Origin: Symmetrospora coprosmae | Taxonomy: Eukaryota; Basidiomycota; Cystobasidiomycetes; Symmetrosporaceae | Length of the DNA: 64,000 bases | Assembly (NCBI GenBank): GCA_008802785.1 | Contig: VUYT01000009.1 | Location: 496,001-560,000 of the forward strand | Direction of reading: 5' to 3' | Shown: piece by piece, positions 32,683-44,814 of the stretch | Layout of the letters: the number at the start of each line of letters is the position of its first letter | How positions within the stretch are numbered: the stretch's first letter is position 1 | Notes under the pieces: generated by a model | What the model saw: the letters and a program-made list of their open reading frames with translations, nothing else | Databases searched by the model: none | What the model was told of the DNA's origin: nothing | Program-made: the position numbers and the translations under genes

Positions 32683-35600
32683 ATGTCCCACCTGCTCCGT
32701 CGGGCTGCTCGTCTGGGCCTGCGAATGCCACCTTCAACGTCAGCCAGGCCCATACACACATACCTCCACAGACCCATCAGCACAAGCACAGCGAGCAGAT
32801 TTGCACGGACATCCAGCCTTCACAATGGATACGGATACACGCCGCGCACAGTGGCCCAGCTCCCTTCCGTCGGCCCCGGCATGTCTGCCCGCACCATCAG
32901 CTACTCGTACATCCCCCGCCTGGTCCTGCGCGCCTCGACCCGCCTGCCCGTCGTCCTCGTAGGGGGCACAGCGGCTGGCGGAGCATACGTCGTCGCAAAG
33001 GTCGAGGCGGCCCGGAACTCTGTCTACGGGACGCTCGACGATTTCAGCAGGACAGCCGGTGATGTGTGGAGCGGGCTCGGCAGAGGCGTCGGAGACGCAG
33101 GCGAGAAGCTGGGTGAAGGCTTGGGGGAGGCAAGGAACTTTGGAACAGGCATCTTTAATGGCATCAGAGGGTTCGTGAGCAGCCTGCTACCGGAGCAGGA
33201 TGCCTCCAACGGCGAAGGCAACAATGGTGGCAAACGGGACGACCAGGAGCCGAGGCGGCCCACACCAGAGCGGATCGCAGCTGCAGCAGCCCTTGCTGGG
33301 TCCTCTCTACCACGAGTACTACATGCAGACGGCGGCGACGAGGACGACGACTTCCTGGCCCCGAGCGACGACTCGAGCAACGATCTCATGCTCCTCACTA
33401 AGAAGCTCATCGAGATCCGCTCAATCCTCCTCAGCATCGATCACAGCGAAGGGCTGCAACTGCCGGCCATTGTCGTCATTGGGAGTCAGAGCAGCGGCAA
33501 GAGCTCGGTCCTCGAGGCCGTCGTCGGGAGAGAGTTCCTGCCGAAGTGTGTTGGCCTCCGCTTCTCTGACTTTGGCGCACGCAAGCTGAGATAGACCTTT
33601 GATACGCACACAGAGGCAATAACATGGTTACTCGTCGCCCAATCGAGCTCACTCTCATACATACACCAGCATCACCGAGCAACCCGAACCCGAAGACGTT
33701 TGCCGAATTCCCAGCATTCGCCCCGGGCCAGCACCTTACCGACTTCAGCGTCGTGCAGAAGACGCTCTACGACCTCAACATGTCCATCCCCTCCACCCAA
33801 GCTGTCTCGTCTGTCCCCATCGAGCTGCGCATCCACTCGCCCAACGTGCCCGACCTCTCCCTCGTGGACCTGCCGGGGTACATTGAGCTGTCGTCGATGG
33901 ACCAGCCGGACAGCCTCAAGGAGGAGATTGCCAACCTGGTCGAAAAGTACATCAAGCCGCCCAACATCATCCTTGCCGTGTGCTCGGCGGACGTCGATCT
34001 CGCCAACTCGCCCGCGCTGCGCGCGAGCCGGCGCGTCGATCCGCTGGGGATGCGCACTATTGGCGTCATCACAAAGATGGATCTCGTCGAGCCCGCCCAG
34101 GGGGCCGACATCCTGACCAACAAGCGGTATCCGCTCAGCCTGGGCTACGTGGGCGTCGTGTGCAAGGCGGCCGCCAAGTCGCGCGAGGGCAAGGACGTTG
34201 TCCGCGTCAAGAACGCGCAAGACGACGGCCTGCAGGGGCCTGTGCGGCAGCAAGAGCGCGCCTTCTTTGGCGGGAACCGCGAGCACTTCAACCGCGAGGG
34301 CGTCCAGGTGACGACAGACCTGCTCAAGCGGCGCCTCATGGACGTGCTCGAGGAGAGCATGGCCAATTCGCTGCACAGTATTTCAAACAATGTCGCGCTC
34401 GAGCTCGAGGAAGCCAAATACCAGTTCAAAGTCCAGTACAACGACCGCCGTGTCTCGCCCCAGAGCTACATGACTGAGACGCTCGACACGCTCAAGCGCC
34501 GCCTGGACGACTTCAGCAAGTCGTACGGAAAAGATCATGTCCGCCGCATGCTCAAGGCCTACCTCGACGATGACACGATGGAGATCCTCGCCAAGATCTA
34601 CTGGCAGGACACGAGCGAGGCAGGCCGGATGGACGAGCTTGTCAATCTGCAGGCCAAAATCGAGGAATACAAGAAGCGGAAGGCTAAGCTCGCGGCGACG
34701 GGCGGAGCGGACGGCAAGCAGATGGCGTCCTCTGCGGCATCAGCGTCGGGTCTGAGCGACCCCGAGACGGCGTGGAAGCACAAGCTCGAGGCTGCCACCT
34801 CGTCCCTGACCAAGTCTGGCGTTGGCAGAAAGTCGACGCAGCTCGTCGTCGATGCAATCCGCTCGCACACGCTACGCACCCTCATGTCCGAGGAGCCGCT
34901 CATTCACCACCCGTCCACCTCGGACCGCATCACGTCCTTCAGCGACGCCATCCTCCGCGACCGGTACGCCCTGACGGCGGACCAGGTCGAGAACTGCATA
35001 AAGCCGTACAAGTACGAGATCGAGCTCGATGCCGAGGGGAAAGAGTGGGAGAAGGGTAGAGCGCAGAGCGTAGAGCTCCTCAACCGGGAGGTCGAGATGT
35101 GCGAAGGCGCGCTCGGCCAGATCCGGGAGAGCGTCGGCGGCGGGAGGAGGCTCAACAAGGCGATGCAGTACGTGAGCGACCTGGAAGCGCGTGAGCGGCG
35201 CAGGAGCGATGTGCGCCGCGCCGCAGCTCGCAAAGACCCAGCGACGGGAATGCAGGCGCCCCTAACGCCCGAGCAGGAGGAGCTGCTGCAAGAGGACGCG
35301 GCGGACCCCTCGCGACCCGTCTTCAACCCCAGCCTGCTCGTCAAGGCTCGCGAAGCCAACTTCTTGCAGGGGCGGACCGCACTTTTGAAGGCCCGCGTGG
35401 CAGCTCTCAAAAGTCGGCAATGTCGCGCGCCGTCCGCTACTGCGTCAGAAGCAACGCGCGAGGAGGTCCGGCGGTATTGCCCAGAAGCATTCCTCAATGT
35501 CGTTTCGGATAAGCTCGCAAGCACGGCCGTCATGTTCATCAACATCGAGCTGCTTCAGGAGTACTTCTACCTTGTGCGTTTGTGCCATGCCATTTGGAGT

Positions 35601-35885
35601 GAACACAAATGCTGATTGTCTCACCACCCGCAGTTCCCTCGGGAGATCGAGTCAAAGCTGGGCTACGATCTGTCAGCCTCCGAGATCCTTGATTTTGCGC
35701 GCGAGAACCCCCGCTTCAAGGCGCATCTGGATTTGCAGGAGCGCAAGGACAAGCTCGATCTCGTCACAGAGAAGCTTGATGCCTTATTGAAACTGCAGCA
35801 GGAGCGGCAAGGGCCAATCCGCCATTCAACCAACCAGCGCGGTAGCGGGAGCAACAGTAATGGCAAGCGTTTCAGCTTGTTTTGA
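32683..35885 (+). CDS. MGM1: Mitochondrial dynamin-like GTPase Mgm1 (OPA1 homolog)
   Basis: Inner-membrane dynamin that drives mitochondrial fusion and crista shape (family knowledge). Exons 32683-33545, 33614-35573 and 35634-35885; 1024 residues. The N terminus is Arg/Ser-rich with almost no acidic residues until about 100 ([15 protein letters not shown]), a presequence. A hydrophobic segment [18 protein letters not shown] near 87-104 is the membrane anchor ahead of the rhomboid-protease cleavage region. GTPase motifs: G1 GSQSSGKS at 267-274, G3 DLPGY at 373-377, G4 TKMD at 441-444. The GTPase domain is interrupted by the first intron after REFLPK; the splice restores [15 protein letters not shown]. 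The stalk and a Lys/Glu-rich C-terminal assembly region follow. It diverges from CCDC174-like and converges with the ABC transporter. Confidence 0.95.
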
Positions 35886-36013
35886 GGATCGTTCAAGATT
35901 CAAGATTGTACAAATGACTATCACGATATCTTCGGTTCTTTGTTGTGTGTTCTAGCAGAATCAGTTTAGGCGATCCAAACACGCGCAAGGTACCACAGCT
36001 CATCACGATCGCT

Positions 36014-39000
36014 TATGCTGCATTGTAATGTTCAGACCTTGCTTCGCAGAGCTTCTGCAAAGTTCTGAACTCGCGCTTGCCCGTCTAGCAGGAAAGAAGC
36101 AAGGCGAGGTGTCAGCTTGTAGCGCGGCTCATCGAGCCAAGCCGGCACCGACTCACCGCCTTGCACAAGGCCCGGAATCGTGAACCAGGATCAGCGAGAA
36201 GCTTGGCGGGCGTGTCAAACTCGGCCACTTCTCCCTCGTGCATAACCAGAATGCGGTCGAAACCTGCCACCGTGCGCAGGCGGTGTGCGATGACAAGCAA
36301 GGTCGACCCTGCGAACTCTTCGGCAATGGTCTGCGTGACGAGGCGGTCGGTGCTGTAGTCGACGGCGGAAGTGGCTTCGTCAAGAAGGACGACCTTGCTA
36401 CGCTTGAGGATGGCCCAGGCGAGACAGAGAAGCTGCCTTTCCCCAGCGGATAGGTTCTGCCGGCGGGGCGGAAGAACGTCAGCTCAGGACCGCGGTTGGT
36501 CCGCCATACTGGCAGATGCAGATGCAGATGCAGATGCAGAGGCTCACCCTCCCCTGTTCGCTGATGGCTGAGTCCAAGTTGCTGAAGAAGGAGGGTGTGT
36601 GCTGGCCGGCATCGCCCTCACCCGTCTCCTCGGTTGAGACGCTATCGATAGTCTTGAGCAGATGGACCCGTCGCAAGGCGTCATACATCTCTTGATCGCT
36701 ATAGCCATCCTCGAGTGGGTCCAGAGTGGAGCGCACGGTGCCGGACAGAATTGAAGGCTCTTGCGGCACAATGGTGAGACGCGACCTGAGATCGTGCAGT
36801 CCTACTCCCGAGACGTCGACTCCGTCGATCATGATGCTCCCGCTTTCTGCTTCGTTGAATCTGAAGAAGGCGAGCGATAGCGTTGTCTTGCCTGATCCCG
36901 TTGCGCCCACGATACCGACCTTCTCGCCAGCACGAATGTCGAATGTGACGTTCTTGAGCACCCTCGGCAGCCGTGGAGCATACCTCACGCATAAAGTGTC
37001 GACACTGATAGCGCCTGCGTGCGGCCACGACGCTGCAGGCCGAGGTTCAACGATTGCTGCTGCCTCGGATTGGAGCTCGGTGAACTCCTTGCAGCGCTCG
37101 ACCGAGACCATTGAGACCTCGGTTTCCGTGATGTGCCGGATGAGCCAGATGATTTCGTTTGAGGAGCGAATGGCTGAGCTGATGACGAAGCCCGCGAAAC
37201 CGGCAGTCGCGAAGGACGGCGGGAGGGTAACGAGGACGAGTCCGGTACCAGCGACAATGGCGGTGGAGATCATGTCGAAGCGCACGCCCAGCCAGCGATT
37301 GTTGTACCAGACCAAGTAGTACCAGAGCTGCGACTGGTCGATCCGTTTGAGGGCTTCGATCATGAACTGATGAGAGGCAGAGAGACTTTCCCCATCAGCC
37401 ACAGGCGGCATCGCGCTTAGGGCGTCTGATTGTTACGTACTTTCGACGAGAGACCAAAGGCACGAATGACGGCGACTCCGCTGATGGTCTCGTTGTAGAG
37501 TGAATACATTGGCGACTTGGAGATCGCATCGTTTCTTCGGAGCTCGCGTGCGGCCAGCGAGTAGAGCCAGCCATAGCTGTATTGGTGGTCCACTTGCGTC
37601 AGCCCGCGCTGTAGGGTCAGACTTGCCGAGCCAGGGACTCACTAGGCGTAAACAAGGATAAGCGGGCCGATCAAGAAGGCAAAGTATGGCGATACAAGCA
37701 GAATAGTGAAGAGAACCATGGCAAAGCCAGATATGCCAGTCTGCGAAACGGGTGGAACGGGCAGACGTCAGCCGGCAATTTGAAGTGCATCCATCCTGTT
37801 CGGCAACCCACTGCTAGACTTCCAGCCGACTTGGCAAGTTCTACATCGACGGCTTCTACATCACGCCCGAATCGGTTGAGGAGGATGCCCTGCCATACCA
37901 AAGGTCAGCTGAGGATCCCTCTCATCCATTACACCGGTCGATATACTCACAAGGGACCCCGTATCGAAGAAGCGCATTGGAGAGCGCAAGACCGCTCGCA
38001 ACATGTCAGCATAAATGCGGCGGGAGAGGCGTCTTGAGCCTTGGTAGACGACGGGCTAGAGGGACAGATCGTCAGTTAACCCGCTAAAGTGAGCTTGCCG
38101 TCATCGGAGGCCACTCTTCGACCTACGAAGCCTATGTGACGAGGTGGTCAGCACACCGCCATATGTGTGTAGGGAAAATTCCGTAGCGACTCACGAGCCG
38201 CATTTGGGATGAGGATTCCAGCTGATACAGCGGCAAACAGGGCGAGGTATTGCTTGGTGTCCAGAGCGGATGGCCGTACAATGGCCGCATTATGGCTTGT
38301 CCACAGCCTTAGATGATATAGCAAAAGATCAATACGTGGATGTAGCAAGCACCCAGCGACGTAATTGTGGTCCCGCTCACCCGATGATATAGTCTCGAAG
38401 CAGCAGAGACCCCTTCGCAGACACAAAGACCAGGGCGATGGAGATCCAGAAGAGGAGCCCGCCGTTTCCGCGCGCCCAGAACATCCATACAGACCGACCG
38501 ATGTTGCCAGTGCTCTGCGAGATGCACAAGCTCGCCACTCAGCATGATGCAGGGCCCTCACAACAGCCGCCCGTTGACATGACGGCACCCACTCTGATCT
38601 CGGTGACGATGCCCGCTGGCGGAGCGCTTGACGAGATGGGACTCTTCTTGACTTCCGACATAGAAGTTCTCGGCGTAGTCTCTCCGCTCTGCTCTCCATT
38701 GTGCTCTTCCTCGTCAAGCAAAGTATCGGCGCTGTGGCTATCTGTAGAGCTGCCCGTATGACCTTCGTGACCATCAACGGCGATAGCCTGTTGGTAAGAC
38801 ACGGTCGTCATGTACTCGTCCCCGGTCCCGACGAACGCTGCTCCTCCTCCCTGTAGATGCATGACGGATCTGGCTCGGGGAGCGCATAGCTGGACGTGAT
38901 GGGAGACCAGGATGAGGACTCGACCGGCGGCGAGCGGTCCAGTGAGAGCACTGTCCAGGATCCACTTGGCAGTGTGGGAGTCGACGGCCGAGAGCACGTC

Positions 39001-42000
39001 ATCCAGAAGGAGAGTGTCCGCTCGACTGTATATCGCGCGCGCGAGGCACACTCTGGCCTTCTGTCCGCCGCTCAAGATGACGCCCCTCTCGCCAACTTGC
39101 GTCTGATCACCGTGCTGAAGGATGGCTAGGTCAGGCTGCAGCCCGCACGCCTCGATCGTGGCTGCGTATCTGTCTGCGTTGTATGGGAGAGTGAAGAGGA
39201 TGCTGGAGTGAGGATGCCCACAGAGTTGGCATTCTGCGAAATAGAAACAGAAAAGGCCAACAAGCTGGAAACTACTCACTTCTCACGAATGCTTCCATTC
39301 CGAAGCCATGCGGACTGTGGCACGTAAGCACAGCCTGGCCTTATCCACTCATGATCCGGAATGGCAGCATCGATTGCTTGGGTGCTCGCCTCGGAACGGG
39401 AGATGATAATCTGCATGCGCGGATGGGCAAATTAGCGCAGTCTGCGCGTGCGAGTATCGAGCGTCTCACCTGTCCCTGTGTGATGTCTGCTTCACGCAGC
39501 ATACCCAGGATTAGGAGAGTCTTGCCTGAGCCTGTCGGACCGGTGATGAGATTCAGGCCGGTATGGAAATGCGCGGTGACGTGTGACAAAGAGAAGGGGC
39601 CATGTGACGAGCTTGCTTGCGTCTCTTCCCTCTTCGGCCAGGCGATTGAGATGCGGTCGAGGTGGACGGCGGAAGTAGGGGTTGCTGGATGGCCTGCTGC
39701 AAAGCGCTCCAAGCTTCGCGACAGCGGGAGATCAAGCGGGCACGGACCTTCCGCGACACCCTGCTCCGTCAGGTAAGATTCTATGCGTAGACCGAGTCCT
39801 CAGTGATCTGGGCTTCCGGTCTGAAAGAGCTCGGAACGGTGACTGACCGATTCGCTTCAGTGAGTTTCCAGCTTGGATGATGTTGAAGGTAGAGGCCGCG
39901 ACGCCCTGGGAAGAATGCAGGCATCAGCCAAGCAATGACTAAGCCCTGCCACAGCGGGACCCACGTCAAGACAATTGCGTATCTGCTCCATAATCAGAGC
40001 TGCTGAGAAGGCAGATGATGGCAGAAGGGTCCTCCCGGCTAGCAGGGTGTAGCAGCCAAAGCTGATAAGGAGTGAAAGTGCAGGTCCCACAACGCCAAGC
40101 GTGTTGATGAGGATTCCGATGTTCTGGTTCTTCCTCAACGCCTTGAGCTCGACCTCCCGTGCCACAAGCACCCTTTTTTCGTAAGCTGGCTCGAAGGCCA
40201 TAAACTTGATGAAACGGATGGAGCTGAGCACTTCTTTAGTCACGGCAATCCGCCGACCTGTGGCCTTGCTGAGCTCGGCCTGCGTGATTCCGAATTGACG
40301 AACAAAGTAATGCGTCAAGGGGACGAGAGAAAAAGGTACCAGCAGACCGACGAAGCCGGAATATCCCAGCGCTTGATATAGAAGCCAGCTCCCGAAGACG
40401 ATCTCTGCGAATGGAGGGACGACGGGTCCGGCAGTTCGAGATGTGTCCGAACATGCAGGAGGAGCTCAGCTCACGAATTGGATGGCTGACGAGAAACTCC
40501 GCCAGACGATTCGGGCCGCTACGGACACAGTCTGCAAGTTGAGCGCGGAGACGGTCCTCAATATCAGGAAGGACTCACTCACGCGGAGACGCGAGCGGTA
40601 TCGGCAGTGAAGAGGCTCATGATGTTGGCCTTGGGTGCGGTTCCTAAAGCGTCAGCCTCCTGTGCGTTCTCGGGCAAGTCACGTCGCTGTTGGTCGCAGA
40701 CGAGGGTCAGCTTATTAGCCGGCGAGCTTCTTGACATCCAGGCAGGGGCATCGACTGTTTGGCCGCAATTTACCTTGAGCGTCTTCTCGAAGAGCACGGT
40801 GTTCAGCTGAGTTCTGATGCGCCCGTGGTTCAGGCAATTCCAATTGTAGTAGGCCAGATTCTGGATTAAGCTGCGCGACATGAGGCAGGCGACCAGAACA
40901 AGGAGCCAAAAAGCCGTCCGCCGAGTCGCGCTGACTTCGACACCACTGCTCAGCTCGTCCGAGCTGTTCCGCGTCTCGAGGTGCTGCAAGAAGTGCTTGG
41001 TGGCCCAAGCGGGCAAGCATCTTGAGATGGCCAGGAGAGCCTCGGCCACAACACCGAGCACGATGACGCCCCGATTGGAGACGAAGACTCTCCAGGCAAG
41101 TTTGCGACCTGCGAAGATGCCTGGAGCGCTGCCGAGGGACGAGTCTTCCCGTGCTGATGACGACCAGCCACCGCCTCCGTCGGCAGAGCGGCTCTTCGCG
41201 GCTGAGCGCGTCCAAGTGCGGTAGGCAGAGTAGGCCCTATCGACAGCTCGCAAGTGAGGCAGGTCCGTGTCCTGCACTGGTCCCGCCGCGGGATCAGAGC
41301 CGTCGGCTGCCGTCTTGGGTGATCGGGCAACCCCCTCCAATCGGGCAATCTTCATGGTCTGTGAGGCCCAGCTAAAGACGATAATCGATAGGAGGGACGC
41401 CTCCCCCTCAAATGAGACGCGGCAGTCTTTCTTGTACCCGTCGGTGGCGTATGTGAAGGGCGAGCGCGTGATGGCGGGCGGAGAGCGGGATGTGGATATG
41501 GCGAGGAAGCAGCAGATGGCGCTGGTTGTCGTGGGAATGATGCAGTGAAAGATCTCGTCCTTCCAGGATGGCTGACTTGTCAGGATGGCTGAAGCAATGC
41601 CCTCGGAGAGGTTGAACTGTAGGACGACTCTCAGCATCCGGAGAACGGTCTGCGACGAAGCAGGCGCACTCACAGAACAGAGCATACTGATTGCCAGGGT
41701 CGTCTTCCAATGATTGCCCGGTGATTTCTGGGTGATCCAGACGGCTGTGAGAGCCAGCAGTTTAATCTAGTGGCGAGGTACATTAGCAGGGCGGCCATCG
41801 CGCAGTGCACACGGACAAGCGCAGCAGGAGACGAACCCAGAAAGCAAGCCAGAGCGCGGTGATGGTGTTCGGAAGCGAGTAGACCAGGTACGAGTTGGAG
41901 AGGATGGGAACGAAAGCGACAAAGCCGAGAGTGAGCTTCTTGATCTTGACGCGTCGCTCCCAGCCCTGGACGTCGATGGGGATGTCTGCATTGAGCGTGT

Positions 42001-42154
42001 CGTTGTGCGAGGCGGATGGGTCTCCGGACAGTCTGATAGAGCCATCGCGGCGGTGCTGCCAGCTACAGAGCAGGACAAGCCAGGCAGAGGTGGAAAGCGT
42101 CAGAAGCGCTACTGGCGCTGCTATCGCCGGCGCGAGACCCAGAGCAGCGACCAT
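36014..42154 (-). CDS. Full-length ABCC (MRP-type) ABC transporter, 5' end unresolved
   Basis: ATP-driven exporter of the MRP/ABCC family, probably at the plasma or vacuolar membrane; substrate unknown. It has many introns. Order in the protein: an N-terminal hydrophobic region (about 41790-42154, with APVALLTLSTSAWLVLLCSW), the linker LLSIIVFSWASQTMKIARLE, the first membrane domain (about 39960-41040), NBD1 with Walker A GPTGSGKT near 39520-39541, signature LSGGQKARV near 39070 and Walker B TLLLDDVLSAVD. The second membrane domain spans about 37150-38440. NBD2 has Walker A GATGSGKT near 36893-36915, signature LSAGERQLL and Walker B VVLLDEATSAVD. The last exon ends EARSEHYNAA with the stop at 36014-36016. 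Upstream frames to about 42530 may hold another exon (MALSDHTKSQTVPGN...), but I could not join it confidently. Confidence 0.85.
36511..36541. repeat. Hexamer repeat (GATGCA) inside an ABC transporter intron
   Basis: About five units of gcagat repeat here, in an intron just 5' of the conserved NLSAGERQ exon (minus strand reads CTGCAT units). The same hexamer forms the start of HEM4 at 48531-48550, so it is a recurrent simple repeat of this genome. Confidence 0.75.
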
Positions 42155-42806
42155 GCTATGGCCTGGAGATGCGGATGGTGCAAAATCAGAGCAGAGCAGA
42201 GCAGATCCCGCAGAGCCACCTGAAGGAAAGCGATCCAGAGCGCGCCGTCATCCGAGTCATGCACTCCGCTCAGTGCCATGCAGGATTCGTCGCCTTTGTC
42301 CGGTCCGTCCTGTCGAGGCGGAGCCCATTTTGCACCTCCAAGGCCGGTCGCGCACCGACGACGCCGCCACGACGGACTCTCCGAGTCAGCACCATTGTCC
42401 GCGTTTGACAACATCGGATCGTCATGCACGGCTTATAGAAGAAGAGCGAAGTGCGGCACGCTCCTGATCCGCAGAATATGTCCGGATTGCCCGGCACGGT
42501 CTGCGATTTCGTGTGGTCGGAAAGGGCCATGCTCGCTTTTGATGTGCGGGGCGATGTGCGAGCTCGGACGCGTGTCTTCCATACTGACTCCTTGCATCGA
42601 TGACTGTGATGCTTGGTGTCTGGCTCTCCATGGGTTCTACATTGACATGCGGAAATAACGAAGGCAAGCCCCGAGACGGTGAGCAAGGCGAGGCGGCCCA
42701 ACCGGACTGATCAGCACCTCATGCATCAAACCGGCGTGTCTGACTATTACTGCAGGAATAAACTTTAGCGAAGCACAACACATGGACTGCAACGCTACCC
42801 CTATGA

Positions 42807-44646
42807 TCAGACATGGAGGTGCCTCCTCGCGACCTCGAGCACCTTATCTCCGGCATACAACTGGATGAGCACGGCAATGAGCAGGACGAGCATGGTGATG
42901 AGGGCGAGCTGGAGGCCCTGGTGCCGCTGCGGGTGAAGTGCGGCGTCGGCGCTGATGATCCGGAGCGTGTTGTCTGCGCTTCCCGAGGCGAGGAGCGAAG
43001 ACGTGGGCGAGAAGCGGAGGCAGGTCGAGGGGAAGTCGTGCGCTGCGAGAATGGAGAGCAGGGGCTGGGAAATGACAAGCACGCGGCGGCATCAGCACAG
43101 CACGTTCACCATGAGCATATCTCGCAGTGCAGCAGAGCGGTAGACGCACCCGGACCGTCTCGGCGTCAAAGATGCTGATGCTCAGGTCTGCCCCGCCGAG
43201 CGCGAGCATCCGCCCGTCCGGGCTGACGTCAAAGCTCGTCACTGGCTTTTTGGAGACGGTACGCGTCTTGAGGAGCTCCCAGGTGGTTGTGTCCCACGTC
43301 GTGATGAAGGCCTTGCGCTCAATGCCCCTGTTCCCGCCTTTGCCGCGCCGCCCACCGCCCGACACGGCATGCGGTGTTGCATTGACGATCGTGAAGAGGC
43401 GAGAGGCGGTCGAGGAGCGCCCGAAGCGCGCGGCACGGAAGGAGCACTTGAGAGATTTGGAGAGGACGGGCGACTGGATGACTTGGAATGGCTCTGGTTG
43501 GCTCCCCTCGTCTTCGCTCGAGCCTGAGCTTGGCATTGCCGCCGTCGCCGCTTCCGTTTGCCAGATGTGTATCCGCTGAGAAGAAGCTCCTAGGAACTGG
43601 AGAGCAGGTATACGTTGGCATGCAGCGTGCGGGCAAAGCGCGAGCCTGGCCGCTCACCATGGATCCATCTTCGCTGAAATCGGCATCGAACATCTCCTCA
43701 TCGTCAAAGTGCAGGTCAGGGACGATCTTCGCGTATGATGGACACGCAAGGACAGACAGCTGGGGCGTTCACAGTGTGCGAGCGTATCATCAGAGTTTGC
43801 CCTTGAGCAGATCGCTATCGAGCCCGCCCGCCCGCCTGCCCGCCCGCCGGACAACCTACCTGGTCCTTGCTACTTGTGACGAGAATCTTCGAGCCATCCT
43901 TCGAGTATTTTGTGATCTTCTGATAGATCTCTGGGTCCGACGCTCCAATGGTGGTGTGTGTGCTTTCCGCTTGTACCCTGACGTCGGAGGCGAGGGTGTC
44001 ATCAAGCGGGGCTTCAGCGACACGTTTGAGCGTACGAGCGAGCCTGCCTCGCGCGCACACTCACGCGTTCTCGCTGTAGCTGTACACCCGGACGTTGGCA
44101 TTTGTTCCCGCCTTCATGTTGTCGACATTCGAGTTGATACCCAGCACGAGCTCTTTGCGCTGCAAGCCCCATCGTCCCATCGAGATGATTGATTGACGCG
44201 GATGACGCGTGGAGCGGCGTGAGGTGGGCGATGGAGGTGGGGAGCATCAAGAAAGCAAGGTCAGCGGTACAGCGCAGAGGGCGTGCCGACCGGGAGGAAG
44301 ACGGCCACGCACCTCTGGATGCACAGCGAGCGTGGACGAGGCGTCCTCGTTCTTTGCGAGTTCGAGCTCGGCCGCCTTGTCGCACTTCTGGCGGGGCGCG
44401 TCGACGTTGAAGAGGGTCTGCGAGGTGCGAGGGGAATCATACGCTGACTGCCATGAGCGCAGCCCAGCGCCATCGACAGCTTCCTCATGTGCATCCATCC
44501 GCTGTTCCCACACGCACAATCTTGTTCTTCACGCCCGTCCTGCCAGCGCCTCCGCCTCCCGTAGCTGCGAGCTGGTGGTCCCCCGTCCAGCCCAGGGCAT
44601 AGACGGGGAAGTCGACGCCTGCGAGGTAGTGTCCCTTGGTGGCCAT
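42807..44646 (-). CDS. SEC12: Sec12/PREB, ER-membrane exchange factor for Sar1
   Basis: WD40 beta-propeller protein of the ER membrane that loads GTP on Sar1 to start COPII coat assembly (family knowledge). Exons 44518-44646, 44313-44417, 44065-44159, 43860-43977, 43658-43726, 43150-43596 and 42807-43064; 406 residues. The start MATKGHYLAGVDFPVYALGW is a typical Sec12 beginning, then GGGGAGRTGVKNKI. The K-loop-associated strand GINSNVDNMKAGTNANVRVY is strongly conserved. WD-like blades follow: ITKYSKDGSKILVTSSKD, TSFDVSPDGRMLALGGADLS and CLRFSPTSSLLASGSADNTL. A C-terminal hydrophobic anchor LALITMLVLLIAVLIQLY precedes a short lumenal end. The acceptor of exon 4 (43978) was preferred over a nearer one because only it keeps phase and restores the DPEIYQKITKYS block. 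Divergent from ADE13. Confidence 0.93.
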
Positions 44647-44814
44647 GCTCGCTGTCTCTCTCTCTCTCTCTGATATGCAGTGGACGTCGTTGCTGCTCTG
44701 ACGGTGTGTTGGTGTCTGGAAGACAGGCGGGCCACCGTCGACGTGCCTGCCTGTATGGATCGTGTGGTGCTTCTCCTCGTCCTTCCCACTCATCCACATA
44801 CACATACACACACA

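Noticed and set aside
44009-44013. AG near 44012 as the acceptor of SEC12 exon 4
   Set aside because: It shifts the frame by one base; the acceptor at 43978 keeps phase and restores the conserved block.
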